Shown: in pieces, positions 34,480-42,951 of the stretch
Numbering within the stretch: position 1 is the stretch's first letter
Layout: each line of letters begins with the position of its first letter
From: Pontibacillus salicampi
GTDB taxonomy: Bacteria > Bacillota > Bacilli > Bacillales > BH030062
Assembly (NCBI RefSeq): GCF_042434395.1
Contig: NZ_JBHLTP010000011.1
Coordinates: 310,001-374,000, forward strand
Direction of reading: 5' to 3'
DNA: 64,000 bases
Program-made: the position numbers and the translations under genes
Notes under the pieces: model-generated
What the model was told of the DNA's origin: nothing
The model's database searches: none
The model's input: the letters and a program-made list of their open reading frames with translations, nothing else

Positions 34480-35634
34480 CTACTCTACTACCTGCAATCG
34501 TTTCGCTAGAATCTCATTCATAATTTGGGTCGTTCCACCTCCTATTGATTGTATCCTGGCATCTCGCCAATACCGTTGAACATCGTATTCCATCATATAC
34601 CCTGCTCCACCATGGAGCTGCACTGCCTCATCTGTTACCCGATTCACCATTTCACCGGCATATGCCTTAGCCATTGTTGCTTCTGTTGTAGCATCTTCTC
34701 CCTGCTGAATATAATAAAGCGCCTTATATGCCATGTGTCTTGCCTTTTCCAAATCCACTGACATGTCGACTAGCTTGTGACGAACAACCTGAAAGCCAGT
34801 GAGTGGCTTCTCAAATTGAATTCGCTCCTGTGTATATTTCTTTGTAGACTCGAAAGCCATCTCAGCCTGTGCTACAGCAGATAATGCCATCATAATACGT
34901 TCCCACTGAAAGTTTTGCATAATATAGGAGAATCCCTCATCTTCTTCCCCAATAATGTTCTCTTTTGGCACGACCACCTCGTCCAGATACAAATCAGCCG
35001 TATCTGATCCACGCCATCCGAGTTTGTCTAACCGCTTGCCAACGTGAAAACCACTCCTATCTGTATCGACAATGAATAGGCTTATATTGCGATGGACCGG
35101 CTTATCTAGCATCTTTGCTGCAACTACTACATAATCAGCGTTCACACCATTCGTAATAAAGGTTTTCGAGCCAGTAAGTACATAGTTTTCTCCTTCTTTC
35201 CGTGCTATGGTACTAAGGGAGGCGACATCGCTTCCTGTATTCGGCTCTGTGATGCCAAGGGCCGCAATTTTTTCACCATGTACCGCTGACCTGACATAGA
35301 CTTGCTTTTGCTCCTCACTCCCGAAGTTCAGGATTGGGGTCATCGCAATTCCCATATGAGCGCCTATTGCCGCAGCGGCTCCAGCAGAACCACATTTATT
35401 CAACTCCTCCACTAACACCGCTTCTGTTACATAGTCTAATCCGAGCCCCCCATACTGTTCCGGCACTTTAATTCCTAAATAACCGAGGTCTCCCATTCTT
35501 TTGAAAAAACTTCTTGATACTTCCCCTTGCTCTTCCCAAGCTAACACATGTGGTTTTACCTCTTTGTCTACAAACTTTCGGAATGACTTTCGAAACATCT
35601 CATGCTCTTCTGTAAATATCCAATGGTTATTCAT
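34480..35634 (-). CDS. Acyl-CoA dehydrogenase, copy 1
   Basis: FAD enzyme of 384 residues that introduces a trans-2 double bond. GITEPNTGSDVASLST and KTFITNGVNADYVVV line the flavin and substrate site, and LHGGAGYM is near the C-terminus. The usual short-chain catalytic Glu in (I)YEG is replaced by SIGGGTTQIM. The base is therefore probably the helix-G Glu, as in long-chain and isovaleryl-CoA dehydrogenases; a candidate is the Glu of AEMAFESTKKY. This fits a branched or long substrate. GGAGGAGG precedes the ATG. Confidence 0.92.
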   Translation of the reverse strand: MNNHWIFTEEHEMFRKSFRKFVDKEVKPHVLAWEEQGEVSRSFFKRMGDLGYLGIKVPEQYGGLGLDYVTEAVLVEELNKCGSAGAAAAIGAHMGIAMTPILNFGSEEQKQVYVRSAVHGEKIAALGITEPNTGSDVASLSTIARKEGENYVLTGSKTFITNGVNADYVVVAAKMLDKPVHRNISLFIVDTDRSGFHVGKRLDKLGWRGSDTADLYLDEVVVPKENIIGEEDEGFSYIMQNFQWERIMMALSAVAQAEMAFESTKKYTQERIQFEKPLTGFQVVRHKLVDMSVDLEKARHMAYKALYYIQQGEDATTEATMAKAYAGEMVNRVTDEAVQLHGGAGYMMEYDVQRYWRDARIQSIGGGTTQIMNEILAKRLQVVE

Positions 35635-35649
35635 TTCTACACCTCCTCC

Positions 35650-36822
35650 TTACAATTCCAACTGCTTCGAAATAATTTCTTTCATCACTTCATCTGTCCC
35701 GCCACCGATTCGATATACTCTACTGTCTCTCCAAATACGCTGAACGGGGTTATCCATCATATACCCACTACCGCCAAAAATTTGAATAGCTCTATCTGAT
35801 ACCCAATGAACCATTTTGGCTGCAACAAGCTTAGACATCGATATCTCTTTACTAGGTACCTCCCCGTTGGCAAAGCGCAACGCTGTCGCATACGTAAGCT
35901 CCCTGCATACTTCAATTTCGGTTTTCATTTCGACCAGTAGATGAGATATAACCTGAAATTGGTTAATCGTCTTCTGAAACGCCTTGCGTCTCTTCGCATA
36001 TTCATAAGCGCATTCATAGACATATTCAGCCATCCCAATTGCTCCAGCTGCACCAATCATTCGTTCCCCCTGGAGCTCCCACATTATATGGGCAAAGCCA
36101 TTCCCCTCCTCCCCAAGTAGGTTAGCATGTGGAACTCGAACATTATCAAAGATAAGCTCTGCTGTATCAGAGGACCGCATCCCCACCTTGTCGAGCTTCT
36201 TACTAACCGAAAATCCAAGCCGATCCGATTCGACTAAAAATAAGCTTATCCCTTTATAACCAGGCTCATCGGATGTACGCGTGACAAGGGTTACAAAGTC
36301 AGCCCGGGGACCATTGGTAATATACGTTTTCGAACCATTTATCACCCATTCATCCCCATCTCGATACGCTCGAGTTTGTATGTTTGCTACATCAGATCCA
36401 TGGTTCGGCTCGGAGATACCTATTGCAGCTATCTTATCCCCTAGAATCGCTGGTTTTAAAAACCGCTCTTGCTGCTCCCTCGTGCCAAATTCTAAAATTG
36501 GCGGCGTTGCCATATCTGTTTGCACCGCTACCGCCATTGGAAAGCCTCCTGCACCACAACGCCCAAGCTCCTCCGCTAGAACAACTGCAGCAAAATAATC
36601 CCATCCCTGACCACCAACCTCCTCTGGGTAACGCACGCCTAAAAATCCGAGGTCTCCCATGCGCTTCATCATCTTCCTTGGATATTCACCAGCCTCTTCC
36701 CATTCATCCACAAAAGGGGTTACCTCTTTCTCTACGAATTGACGAATCGTTTTTCTAAGTTGATTATGTTCTTCTGTAAAATAGGGATTAGACCGTTTCA
36801 ATTTATACGCGTTTTTCGCCAT
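35650..36822 (-). CDS. Acyl-CoA dehydrogenase, copy 2
   Basis: A 390-residue homologue of the next gene. GISEPNHGSDVANIQT, KTYITNGPRADFVTL and FGGSGYMMDNPVQRIWRD are present. Like its neighbour it has RIGGGTDEVM instead of the YEG catalytic Glu and keeps a Glu in the helix-G position (YVYECAYEYAKRR). Its end is 15 bases before the next gene and its start overlaps the upstream ligase by 20 bases, so translation is coupled. Two dehydrogenases allow two desaturation steps before and after carboxylation or chain shortening. Confidence 0.92.
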   Translation of the reverse strand: MAKNAYKLKRSNPYFTEEHNQLRKTIRQFVEKEVTPFVDEWEEAGEYPRKMMKRMGDLGFLGVRYPEEVGGQGWDYFAAVVLAEELGRCGAGGFPMAVAVQTDMATPPILEFGTREQQERFLKPAILGDKIAAIGISEPNHGSDVANIQTRAYRDGDEWVINGSKTYITNGPRADFVTLVTRTSDEPGYKGISLFLVESDRLGFSVSKKLDKVGMRSSDTAELIFDNVRVPHANLLGEEGNGFAHIMWELQGERMIGAAGAIGMAEYVYECAYEYAKRRKAFQKTINQFQVISHLLVEMKTEIEVCRELTYATALRFANGEVPSKEISMSKLVAAKMVHWVSDRAIQIFGGSGYMMDNPVQRIWRDSRVYRIGGGTDEVMKEIISKQLEL

Positions 36823-38389
36823 TACTGCTCCACTCTCCTTTCACTACTGCTTCCTTTAATTTTGCTTTCTGTATTTTTCCTGCTGGAGTCATTGGTACCT
36901 CCTCCACAAATATAAATTCTTTCGGAACCTTATAATCCGATACATGCTGGAGACAGTAGTCCGTTAGTTCCTCGGCAGTTGGCTTTGCTTTTGAAGCAGG
37001 AACAATGTAATACCTTCCTATTTCCCCCATCCACTTATCAGGGACCCCAATTCCAGCAGCAAGGGCAACTTTGGGATGCTTAGTAAGCACATTCTCTATT
37101 TCTACTGGAAAGACATTAAAGCCACCAGTTACATACATTTCCTTCTTCCGCCCTTTGAAATACACGTAACCGCCTTCCTCTATGGAAACCATGTCTCCCG
37201 TACATAGCCAGCCATCCTCAGTAAACGTATCTTGTGTAGCGTCCTCCATGTTGTAATAGCCTTTAGCTACACAATCTCCTCTAATCATAAGCTCTCCTAC
37301 TTCCCCAGGAGAGTCATCAAAATGGTTATCCTTTTCTACCCTTGCCTCAAAATCACCTATGATAACACCAATGCTTTCCCCTATTCTTTCTACTGAATCT
37401 TCGAAATTAGAAAGGATACATGCTCCTGATGTTTCACTTAAACCATATAAATTTACTAAGTGAGCCGTAGGAAAGACGCGTACCATGTCATCAGCAAGTC
37501 CAGGCTCGACATTAGAACCTCCCACAATACAAAGCCGCAGTGAAGAAACATCATAGGAGGACACCTCTTCTTGGCCAATGAGCATGTAATACATCGTAGG
37601 TACCCCGCCTAATATGGTTGCCTGATACTGTTCGATTGTATTTAATACTTGCTTTGGGTGAAAAGAAGGAACTAAAGCGACCTTACTCCTGCTCACGAGA
37701 GCGACCATTACAGTGCAGGTAATTCCTCCCACATGGTTGAAGGGCAGGGCACCAATTGCTAAGTCATTGTCTGTAACTTGAAAATGATCCACCTGAGCCT
37801 TAGCTGAAGCTAGTATGCTCTTATGTGTTATCATCGTTCCTTTTGGCTTTCCAGTCGTCCCAGATGTATAAATCATAAGTAAAACCTCTTCAGGTGTTAT
37901 GGTTGGAGTAGCTATCATTAATTCCTTTTTTCGTTCCATTAGCTGCTGGAACGAATAGCTTCCTGTAAATCTGGAATTATCGCCAATGAAAATATAATGC
38001 TCCACAGAAGGAAGTCTGTCCTCTAGCCGTTGGTAGAAGGATACATAATTGAAATCTCCTAATGCGTCCACGCTTATAATCGCTTTTACGTCCGCATTAT
38101 TGACCATATATTCTATCTCGTTATCCCGATACCTTACATTCAACGTCACCACAGTGATGCCTAGCTTGGCTGCAGCAAAAAATGCAAGCAGCCATTCCGA
38201 TTGGTTTAACGCATTTATAGCGATATGATCCCCCTGTTTCAGTCCTAGCGAATATAAAGATGATGCGAGGGTATCACTTAATTGATCCATATCTTGAAAG
38301 GTGAAATTCTGATTCCCTTCATACAAAAATACGGTATTTGGAACAAGATTAGCGGCTTCCTGTAAGGATTCAACTACTGTCTTATTCAT
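36803..38389 (-). CDS. Acyl-CoA synthetase (AMP-forming), copy 3
   Basis: A 528-residue ANL ligase with MIYTSGTTGKPKGTMI, YGLSETSGA, GWLCTGDMVSIEEGGYVYFKGRKK and the C-terminal PAGKIQKAK lysine. It starts with AGGGGTGG upstream and overlaps the following dehydrogenase by 20 bases. Like the other two ligases it lacks a signal peptide or membrane span. Confidence 0.9.
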   Translation of the reverse strand: MNKTVVESLQEAANLVPNTVFLYEGNQNFTFQDMDQLSDTLASSLYSLGLKQGDHIAINALNQSEWLLAFFAAAKLGITVVTLNVRYRDNEIEYMVNNADVKAIISVDALGDFNYVSFYQRLEDRLPSVEHYIFIGDNSRFTGSYSFQQLMERKKELMIATPTITPEEVLLMIYTSGTTGKPKGTMITHKSILASAKAQVDHFQVTDNDLAIGALPFNHVGGITCTVMVALVSRSKVALVPSFHPKQVLNTIEQYQATILGGVPTMYYMLIGQEEVSSYDVSSLRLCIVGGSNVEPGLADDMVRVFPTAHLVNLYGLSETSGACILSNFEDSVERIGESIGVIIGDFEARVEKDNHFDDSPGEVGELMIRGDCVAKGYYNMEDATQDTFTEDGWLCTGDMVSIEEGGYVYFKGRKKEMYVTGGFNVFPVEIENVLTKHPKVALAAGIGVPDKWMGEIGRYYIVPASKAKPTAEELTDYCLQHVSDYKVPKEFIFVEEVPMTPAGKIQKAKLKEAVVKGEWSSNGEKRV

Positions 38390-38400
38390 TTCACCACCCC

Positions 38401-38748
38401 TTATATGATATCGCTTACATTTTTTTCGTTTTCTGGAATATCAATTGTCATACGCAATAAATTTGCCGCAAAGCATTTACCTAAATTGTCTAACCGAACC
38501 GAATTTGACCCTCCACCGGCTAAGGCCTCGGTGCATACAAAGTTAAGTGCGCCAATATTAGGGAGTTCATACCTTGTTACTGTTCCATTCACTAACCCTG
38601 TTAAATGTTCCTTTACCTTATCACTAGTAACCTGATCCACCAGATAAGAATAAGCCCCTTCCTCTTTGGCGATAAGACCGATATTTACCGTATTGCCCTT
38701 GTCGCCGGAGCGAGCCTGCGCTATCTCTACTAGCTGGACGCTAGACAT
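38401..38748 (-). CDS. AtuA C-terminal-domain protein (separate ORF)
   Basis: A 115-residue protein beginning QLVEIAQARSGDKGNTVNIG, the signature of the ferredoxin-like domain that forms the C-terminus of one-piece AtuA proteins. Here it is a separate gene overlapping the end of the main AtuA gene by eight bases, behind its own GAGGAGGTG site. The two products probably form one complex. The biochemical role of AtuA is not established. Confidence 0.85.
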   Translation of the reverse strand: MSSVQLVEIAQARSGDKGNTVNIGLIAKEEGAYSYLVDQVTSDKVKEHLTGLVNGTVTRYELPNIGALNFVCTEALAGGGSNSVRLDNLGKCFAANLLRMTIDIPENEKNVSDII

Positions 38749-40117
38749 ACAACGTCACCTCCTCTATTTGCATCTCTACATTACGCTCCACTATTTGCCG
38801 AGGTATAAGCGCAGCCCACATCCCTATTAATTTTCGTGGCGGAATGTTGCCGAGATAGGCCCCCATACTTGGCGGACCATTTAACGCCAATGGAGGGAAT
38901 AAACGACTAAATTGCAACGCTTCCTTTTTAGTAGTAGTACGGATCGCCATACGTAAATAAATTTCATTAACGTCCTGTGACGGATGAGTCGCAAGTGGTC
39001 CATGCAAAGAGTTATAGCCAATGTAATCCGTATGGAGCTCCTTAAAGGAGAGTCCAGAGCGGCTCACTTTCTTCCGAATAATCTCATTCGCTTTTTCTGC
39101 TTTTGGTAACGCATTCGGCCAAGAAAAGCCTACTAATACCTGACCCATATATCCATTTTCGTACCCCATTACTACCTTGAGCTCCGAAGGCTTTGGCTTT
39201 CCCTTCACGCCGCTAACCTTCACCTCATTCCTTCCTGTTTCATCGAGCTGAACCTTTGTCAAATCAACAATGACGTCTGGAGTTATATAATGGGAAGGGT
39301 CATGAATTTCATACAGCATTTGCTCCTTCACTGTATCTGCAGTGACCATCCCTCCAGCTTCCTCGACCTTCGTTACGGTGAAATCGCCATTAGGTTCACA
39401 AATTGCAATGGGATAGCCTATTTGATCCATTGCCTCTATACTCTGCCAGTCCCCACTAAAATTACCACCTGTGGATTGTGCAGAGCATTCCAGTAGGTGA
39501 CCCATAAATACGCCACTTGCTAAACAATCCCAATCATCTTCCTGCCAGTTAAATTCATACAGCAATGGTGCAAGAAATTGAGCCGTGTCTGTCGTCCTCC
39601 CGGAAATAACAACATCAGCCCCCATACGCAGCGCTTCCACTAGTGGTTTTGCACCAACATACGCATTTGCAAATAATAACCTGTCCCGTACACTGTCTAT
39701 TGACTCCCCCGTTTCCCAATGGTTCAACTTTACACCCTCTGACTCTATGTTTTCTAAATGAGGCATGAGGTTATCCCCCGTCACTACCGCAACCTTTATA
39801 TCTGATAACCCAAGTTTACGAGCTACGCGAATGACCTCCTGCTGTGCCCCAACTGGATTCATACCACCTGCATTGGTTAACAGCTTTATTCCCTTCTCTT
39901 TTACAAAGGGCAATAAGGACGTCATGGCTGTAGTAATATCCCTCGTATAACCTAAGGAAGCATCCTTCTCCTGATCCTTCTGTAGAATGGCCATGGTTAA
40001 TTCTGCTAAACTATCGAAGCAGAGATAATCGACATCACCAAACCGAGCGCTCGTTACAGCCGGTTCTATCGTATCTCCGTAAAACCCTTGTGCCGCACCA
40101 ATTTTTACAGTTTTCAT
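38741..40117 (-). CDS. AtuA-like protein (DUF1446, acyclic terpene utilisation)
   Basis: A 458-residue cytosolic protein with VKIGAAQGFYGDTIEPAV at the N-terminus, KLLTNAGGMNPVGAQ and DVVISGRTTDTAQFLAPL, all typical of the AtuA/DUF1446 family. In Pseudomonas, atuA heads the citronellol/geraniol operon and is required for growth on these compounds, but its reaction is unknown. Company here (carboxyltransferase, biotin carrier, hydratase, dehydrogenases, ligases) parallels the Atu pathway. GGAGG precedes the ATG. Confidence 0.87.
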   Translation of the reverse strand: MKTVKIGAAQGFYGDTIEPAVTSARFGDVDYLCFDSLAELTMAILQKDQEKDASLGYTRDITTAMTSLLPFVKEKGIKLLTNAGGMNPVGAQQEVIRVARKLGLSDIKVAVVTGDNLMPHLENIESEGVKLNHWETGESIDSVRDRLLFANAYVGAKPLVEALRMGADVVISGRTTDTAQFLAPLLYEFNWQEDDWDCLASGVFMGHLLECSAQSTGGNFSGDWQSIEAMDQIGYPIAICEPNGDFTVTKVEEAGGMVTADTVKEQMLYEIHDPSHYITPDVIVDLTKVQLDETGRNEVKVSGVKGKPKPSELKVVMGYENGYMGQVLVGFSWPNALPKAEKANEIIRKKVSRSGLSFKELHTDYIGYNSLHGPLATHPSQDVNEIYLRMAIRTTTKKEALQFSRLFPPLALNGPPSMGAYLGNIPPRKLIGMWAALIPRQIVERNVEMQIEEVTLYV

Positions 40118-40133
40118 CCTCTACCTCCTCTCT

Positions 40134-40346
40134 TTAATCCGTACAATCGATAACAGGATCCCCCTCCTGAATAAAGTCACCTTCCCCGACTAGTATCTTC
40201 TGAACTGTACCTACCTGAGAGGCCTCTATTGGAATTTCCATTTTCATAGACTCTAAGATAATTAGTACATCCCCCTGGTCAATAGTACCTCCTTCCTTGA
40301 CCATAATCTTCCACACATTTCCACTCATCGGTGCACTGTATTTCAT
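40134..40346 (-). CDS. Biotin/lipoyl attachment protein (biotin carboxyl carrier)
   Basis: A 70-residue single-domain carrier with the biotinylation motif ESMKMEIP (K35). Size and sequence resemble YngHB-type mini-BCCPs of Bacillus. It would accept CO2 from a biotin carboxylase and deliver it to the carboxyltransferase encoded two genes upstream. No biotin carboxylase gene is present in the operon or elsewhere in the window. Confidence 0.9.
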   Translation of the reverse strand: MKYSAPMSGNVWKIMVKEGGTIDQGDVLIILESMKMEIPIEASQVGTVQKILVGEGDFIQEGDPVIDCTD

Positions 40347-40359
40347 CCGTTATCCTCCT

Positions 40360-41145
40360 CTATTTTCCTTTCCATTCGGGAGACCGTTTTTCCATAAAAG
40401 CTGCAGCGCCCTCCTTCAAATCCTCACTTTTAAAAGAAACTAATCGTAAATTGGTTAGGTAATCAAAGGAACGCATAAATTCCATTTCATCGGTTGCAAA
40501 GTGGGCATCGAGTGCCAGGCCAACCGCTAAAGGACTATAGGACGCAATCGTCCTGGCTGTTTCCATAGCTCGTTCCTGTAATCGATCCGCCTCGACTACT
40601 TCATGAACTAGTCCTACATCCTTAGCCTCCTGGGCGGACAAGATTTCCGCTTTCAGCATAAGCTCCAGCACTTTCCTATTCCCGACAGCTTTCCTTACCC
40701 AAGGCAAAATGACATAGGGCACAATACCAAGCCTAAGCTCCGTCAAGCCAAGCTTTGCAGTATTTGCTGCAATGGCAATATGACACATTGCCACAAGCCC
40801 TGTTCCCCCTCCTAAAGCAGCACCATTAACGGCAGCAATCATAGGGGTCTGAATCGTAGCCCCGAGCTTAAACAGCTCTGTACTGCTTCTTCCTTCGGCA
40901 TAGAGCTGTGGAAGCCCTTTATCAAAATTCTGTTGAAATTCTTCTAAATTTCCTCCCGCCGAAAAGGCTTTACCTGCCCCCGTCACAATGATTGCACGAA
41001 CCTCATCATCCTCATCTGCTGCCTTAATGGCTTGAATTAGCTCCTGAACAAGCTGTTCCGTTAAAGGGTTACGCGACCCTGGTAAATGAAGGGTAATCGT
41101 TGCAACATGTTCATTTACTTCATAAAGAATAGTTTCATATAACAT
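40360..41145 (-). CDS. Enoyl-CoA hydratase/isomerase (crotonase family)
   Basis: A 261-residue crotonase-fold enzyme from the ATG at 41145 (GGGAGG upstream). GAGKAFSAGGNLEEF and NGAALGGGTGLVAMCHIAIAA form the oxyanion hole and CoA site. The Glu pair of classical hydratases is not obvious: LTELRLGIVPYVILPW carries one Glu. It may work on a methylglutaconyl- or isohexenylglutaconyl-CoA-like product of the carboxylase (AtuE/LiuC role by analogy). Confidence 0.87.
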   Translation of the reverse strand: MLYETILYEVNEHVATITLHLPGSRNPLTEQLVQELIQAIKAADEDDEVRAIIVTGAGKAFSAGGNLEEFQQNFDKGLPQLYAEGRSSTELFKLGATIQTPMIAAVNGAALGGGTGLVAMCHIAIAANTAKLGLTELRLGIVPYVILPWVRKAVGNRKVLELMLKAEILSAQEAKDVGLVHEVVEADRLQERAMETARTIASYSPLAVGLALDAHFATDEMEFMRSFDYLTNLRLVSFKSEDLKEGAAAFMEKRSPEWKGK

Positions 41146-41162
41146 TTCTGATCCTCCCATCC

Positions 41163-42731
41163 TTATACAGGGTGAATTGCATTTCGTTTTTCCGGTGTAG
41201 TTACGCGTTTTGTTTTATACAAATAAAATCTTTTTTGTATCGACGTACGCACCTCGTCAAAACCAATAATGTCATCGACAATAAGCTCTGACCCAAGCTT
41301 ATGGATATTGACGTTTTGGGAATACTCTTCTCTTTTTGCTGCTACAAATGCCTCTCGCTCCTCCTCTGGAAGCTCCTGAATTTTGTTATAGTAAACCGCA
41401 TTGACGGCCGCTTGCGGACCCATGACAGCAATAGAGGCACTCGGCAAGGCTAAGACTGCATCTGTACCAAATGCTGGCCCTGCCATCGCATACAAACCAG
41501 CTCCATAGCATTTCCTCACCACTAAGAGCATTTTAGGAACAGCTGCCTCTGACAATGCGGATATCATTTTAGCCCCGTGACGAATAATCCCGCTTTGCTC
41601 CACTTTAGAGCCAATCATATAGCCCGGGACATCAGACAGGAATAAAAGAGGAATCCGATAGGCGCTGCATATTTTAATAAACCTGGCTGCCTTATCAGGT
41701 GAATCCACGAATAATGTCCCTCCCTTTACCTTTGGCTGGTTGGCAACCACTCCTGTCACCTTGCCATCTATACGACAGAAGCCGGTAATAAGCTCAGGAG
41801 CAAACAGCTTTTTATATTCAAACCACGTCCCCTCGTCAATGATTCCATCAATAAATTCATACATATCAAAGGGAGAATTTTGATGTAATGGGACAATGTC
41901 TTCAAGCCTTCGGCCTTGTGCAGGAGAAACAGAAGCAGCCTCAGGTGGAGTTTCCCGAAAATTTTGCGGCATGAGTCGCAAATATGATATACAAGCATCG
42001 ATTGCTTCCTGCTCATTGGATACAAGCACATCACCCAATCCGCTGACAGAGCAATGCATCTTAGCTCCGCCCATTTCATCCATCGTTGTCTTCTCTCCAA
42101 TGGCCATTTCCACCATACGAGGAGAGCCTAAGTAAGCAGAAGCGTTCTGGTCAACCATGATAACTAAATCTGAAAATGCCGGTACATAGGCAGCCCCTGC
42201 CGGTGATGGCCCAAATAGGATACAAATTTGCGGCACGCTTCCAGACATTTGAATTTCGTTATAAAAAACCTTCCCACCCTGTCTTCTGCCTGGGAATACG
42301 TCCAGCTGTTCCGTAATGCGAGCTCCTGCAGAATCTATTAAGTAAAGAATGGGAATCTCAAGCTCCATTGCTTTCTCCTGAATTCGTATATTCTTTTCTA
42401 CTGATTTCGGACCCCATGATCCCGCCTTCACCGTGGAATCTGCCGCGAGAAAACACACCGGCCTTCCACCTATTTCCCCAATCCCTGTCAGACAGGCATC
42501 TGCTGGAAGATCATGATCCTCAGAATTGGCAAAGAGACCATCCTCCACAATGGACCCTTCATCAAATAATCGGTCCAGCCTCTCCCGTACAAAGAGTTTA
42601 CCTTTCGCTTCATTATGCTGATGATACTTCTCTTTACCTCCCTTCATAATTCGCTCTTTTTCTAATTCATATGAGGATTGATCCTTTCGTTTATCTGCTA
42701 CATGACTATTGTTTTTTGGATAAGATGACAT
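41163..42731 (-). CDS. Acyl-CoA carboxylase beta (carboxyltransferase) subunit
   Basis: A 522-residue carboxyltransferase of the MCC/GCC/PCC-beta type, first gene of the operon. It begins at the ATG at 42731 behind AAGGAGGG. DSAGARITEQLDVFPGR and FGPSPAGAAYVPAFSD lie in the N-terminal crotonase half. FLSDVPGYMIGSKVEQSGIIRHGAKM and CYGAGLYAMAGPAFG lie in the C-terminal half. It carboxylates an acyl-CoA such as 3-methylcrotonyl- or geranyl-CoA with biotin-CO2. The family cannot be subdivided by eye. Start lies ~34 bases after the -12 element of a sigma-54 promoter. Confidence 0.9.
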   Translation of the reverse strand: MSSYPKNNSHVADKRKDQSSYELEKERIMKGGKEKYHQHNEAKGKLFVRERLDRLFDEGSIVEDGLFANSEDHDLPADACLTGIGEIGGRPVCFLAADSTVKAGSWGPKSVEKNIRIQEKAMELEIPILYLIDSAGARITEQLDVFPGRRQGGKVFYNEIQMSGSVPQICILFGPSPAGAAYVPAFSDLVIMVDQNASAYLGSPRMVEMAIGEKTTMDEMGGAKMHCSVSGLGDVLVSNEQEAIDACISYLRLMPQNFRETPPEAASVSPAQGRRLEDIVPLHQNSPFDMYEFIDGIIDEGTWFEYKKLFAPELITGFCRIDGKVTGVVANQPKVKGGTLFVDSPDKAARFIKICSAYRIPLLFLSDVPGYMIGSKVEQSGIIRHGAKMISALSEAAVPKMLLVVRKCYGAGLYAMAGPAFGTDAVLALPSASIAVMGPQAAVNAVYYNKIQELPEEEREAFVAAKREEYSQNVNIHKLGSELIVDDIIGFDEVRTSIQKRFYLYKTKRVTTPEKRNAIHPV

Positions 42732-42764
42732 GGTTACCCTCCTTCTTATTTCATTAGACAATAA

Positions 42765-42781
42765 TGCAAATACTGTGCCAA
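42765..42781 (-). promoter_or_regulatory. Sigma-54 (SigL) -24/-12 promoter of the Atu-like operon
   Basis: On the minus strand TTGGCAC (42781-42775), five bases, then TTGCA (42769-42765) match the consensus TTGGCACN5TTGCW exactly. Transcription would begin near 42753, leaving a ~20-base leader with the AAGGAGGG site of the first gene. The divergent gene encodes a sigma-54 activator. Confidence 0.9.
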
Positions 42782-42895
42782 CTTTCTCTCCTTCCCATAT
42801 GCTAATATGACCATCCTCGCCTTCCCCTACCGCGTCTTATTTTCTATACACTTGTCCAAATGCATAAACAATTGTACGAATTTTCTTACTATTAT

Positions 42896-42924
42896 TTGAT
42901 AAATAAGTCCCCCTCTTATATAAT
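42896..42924 (+). promoter_or_regulatory. Sigma-A promoter of the sigma-54 activator gene
   Basis: TTGATA (42896-42901) and TATAAT (42919-42924) are separated by 17 bases, 27 bases upstream of the start codon. Confidence 0.75.
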
Positions 42925-42951
42925 CAAACTAAAAGTGATAGAGGGATGCGT

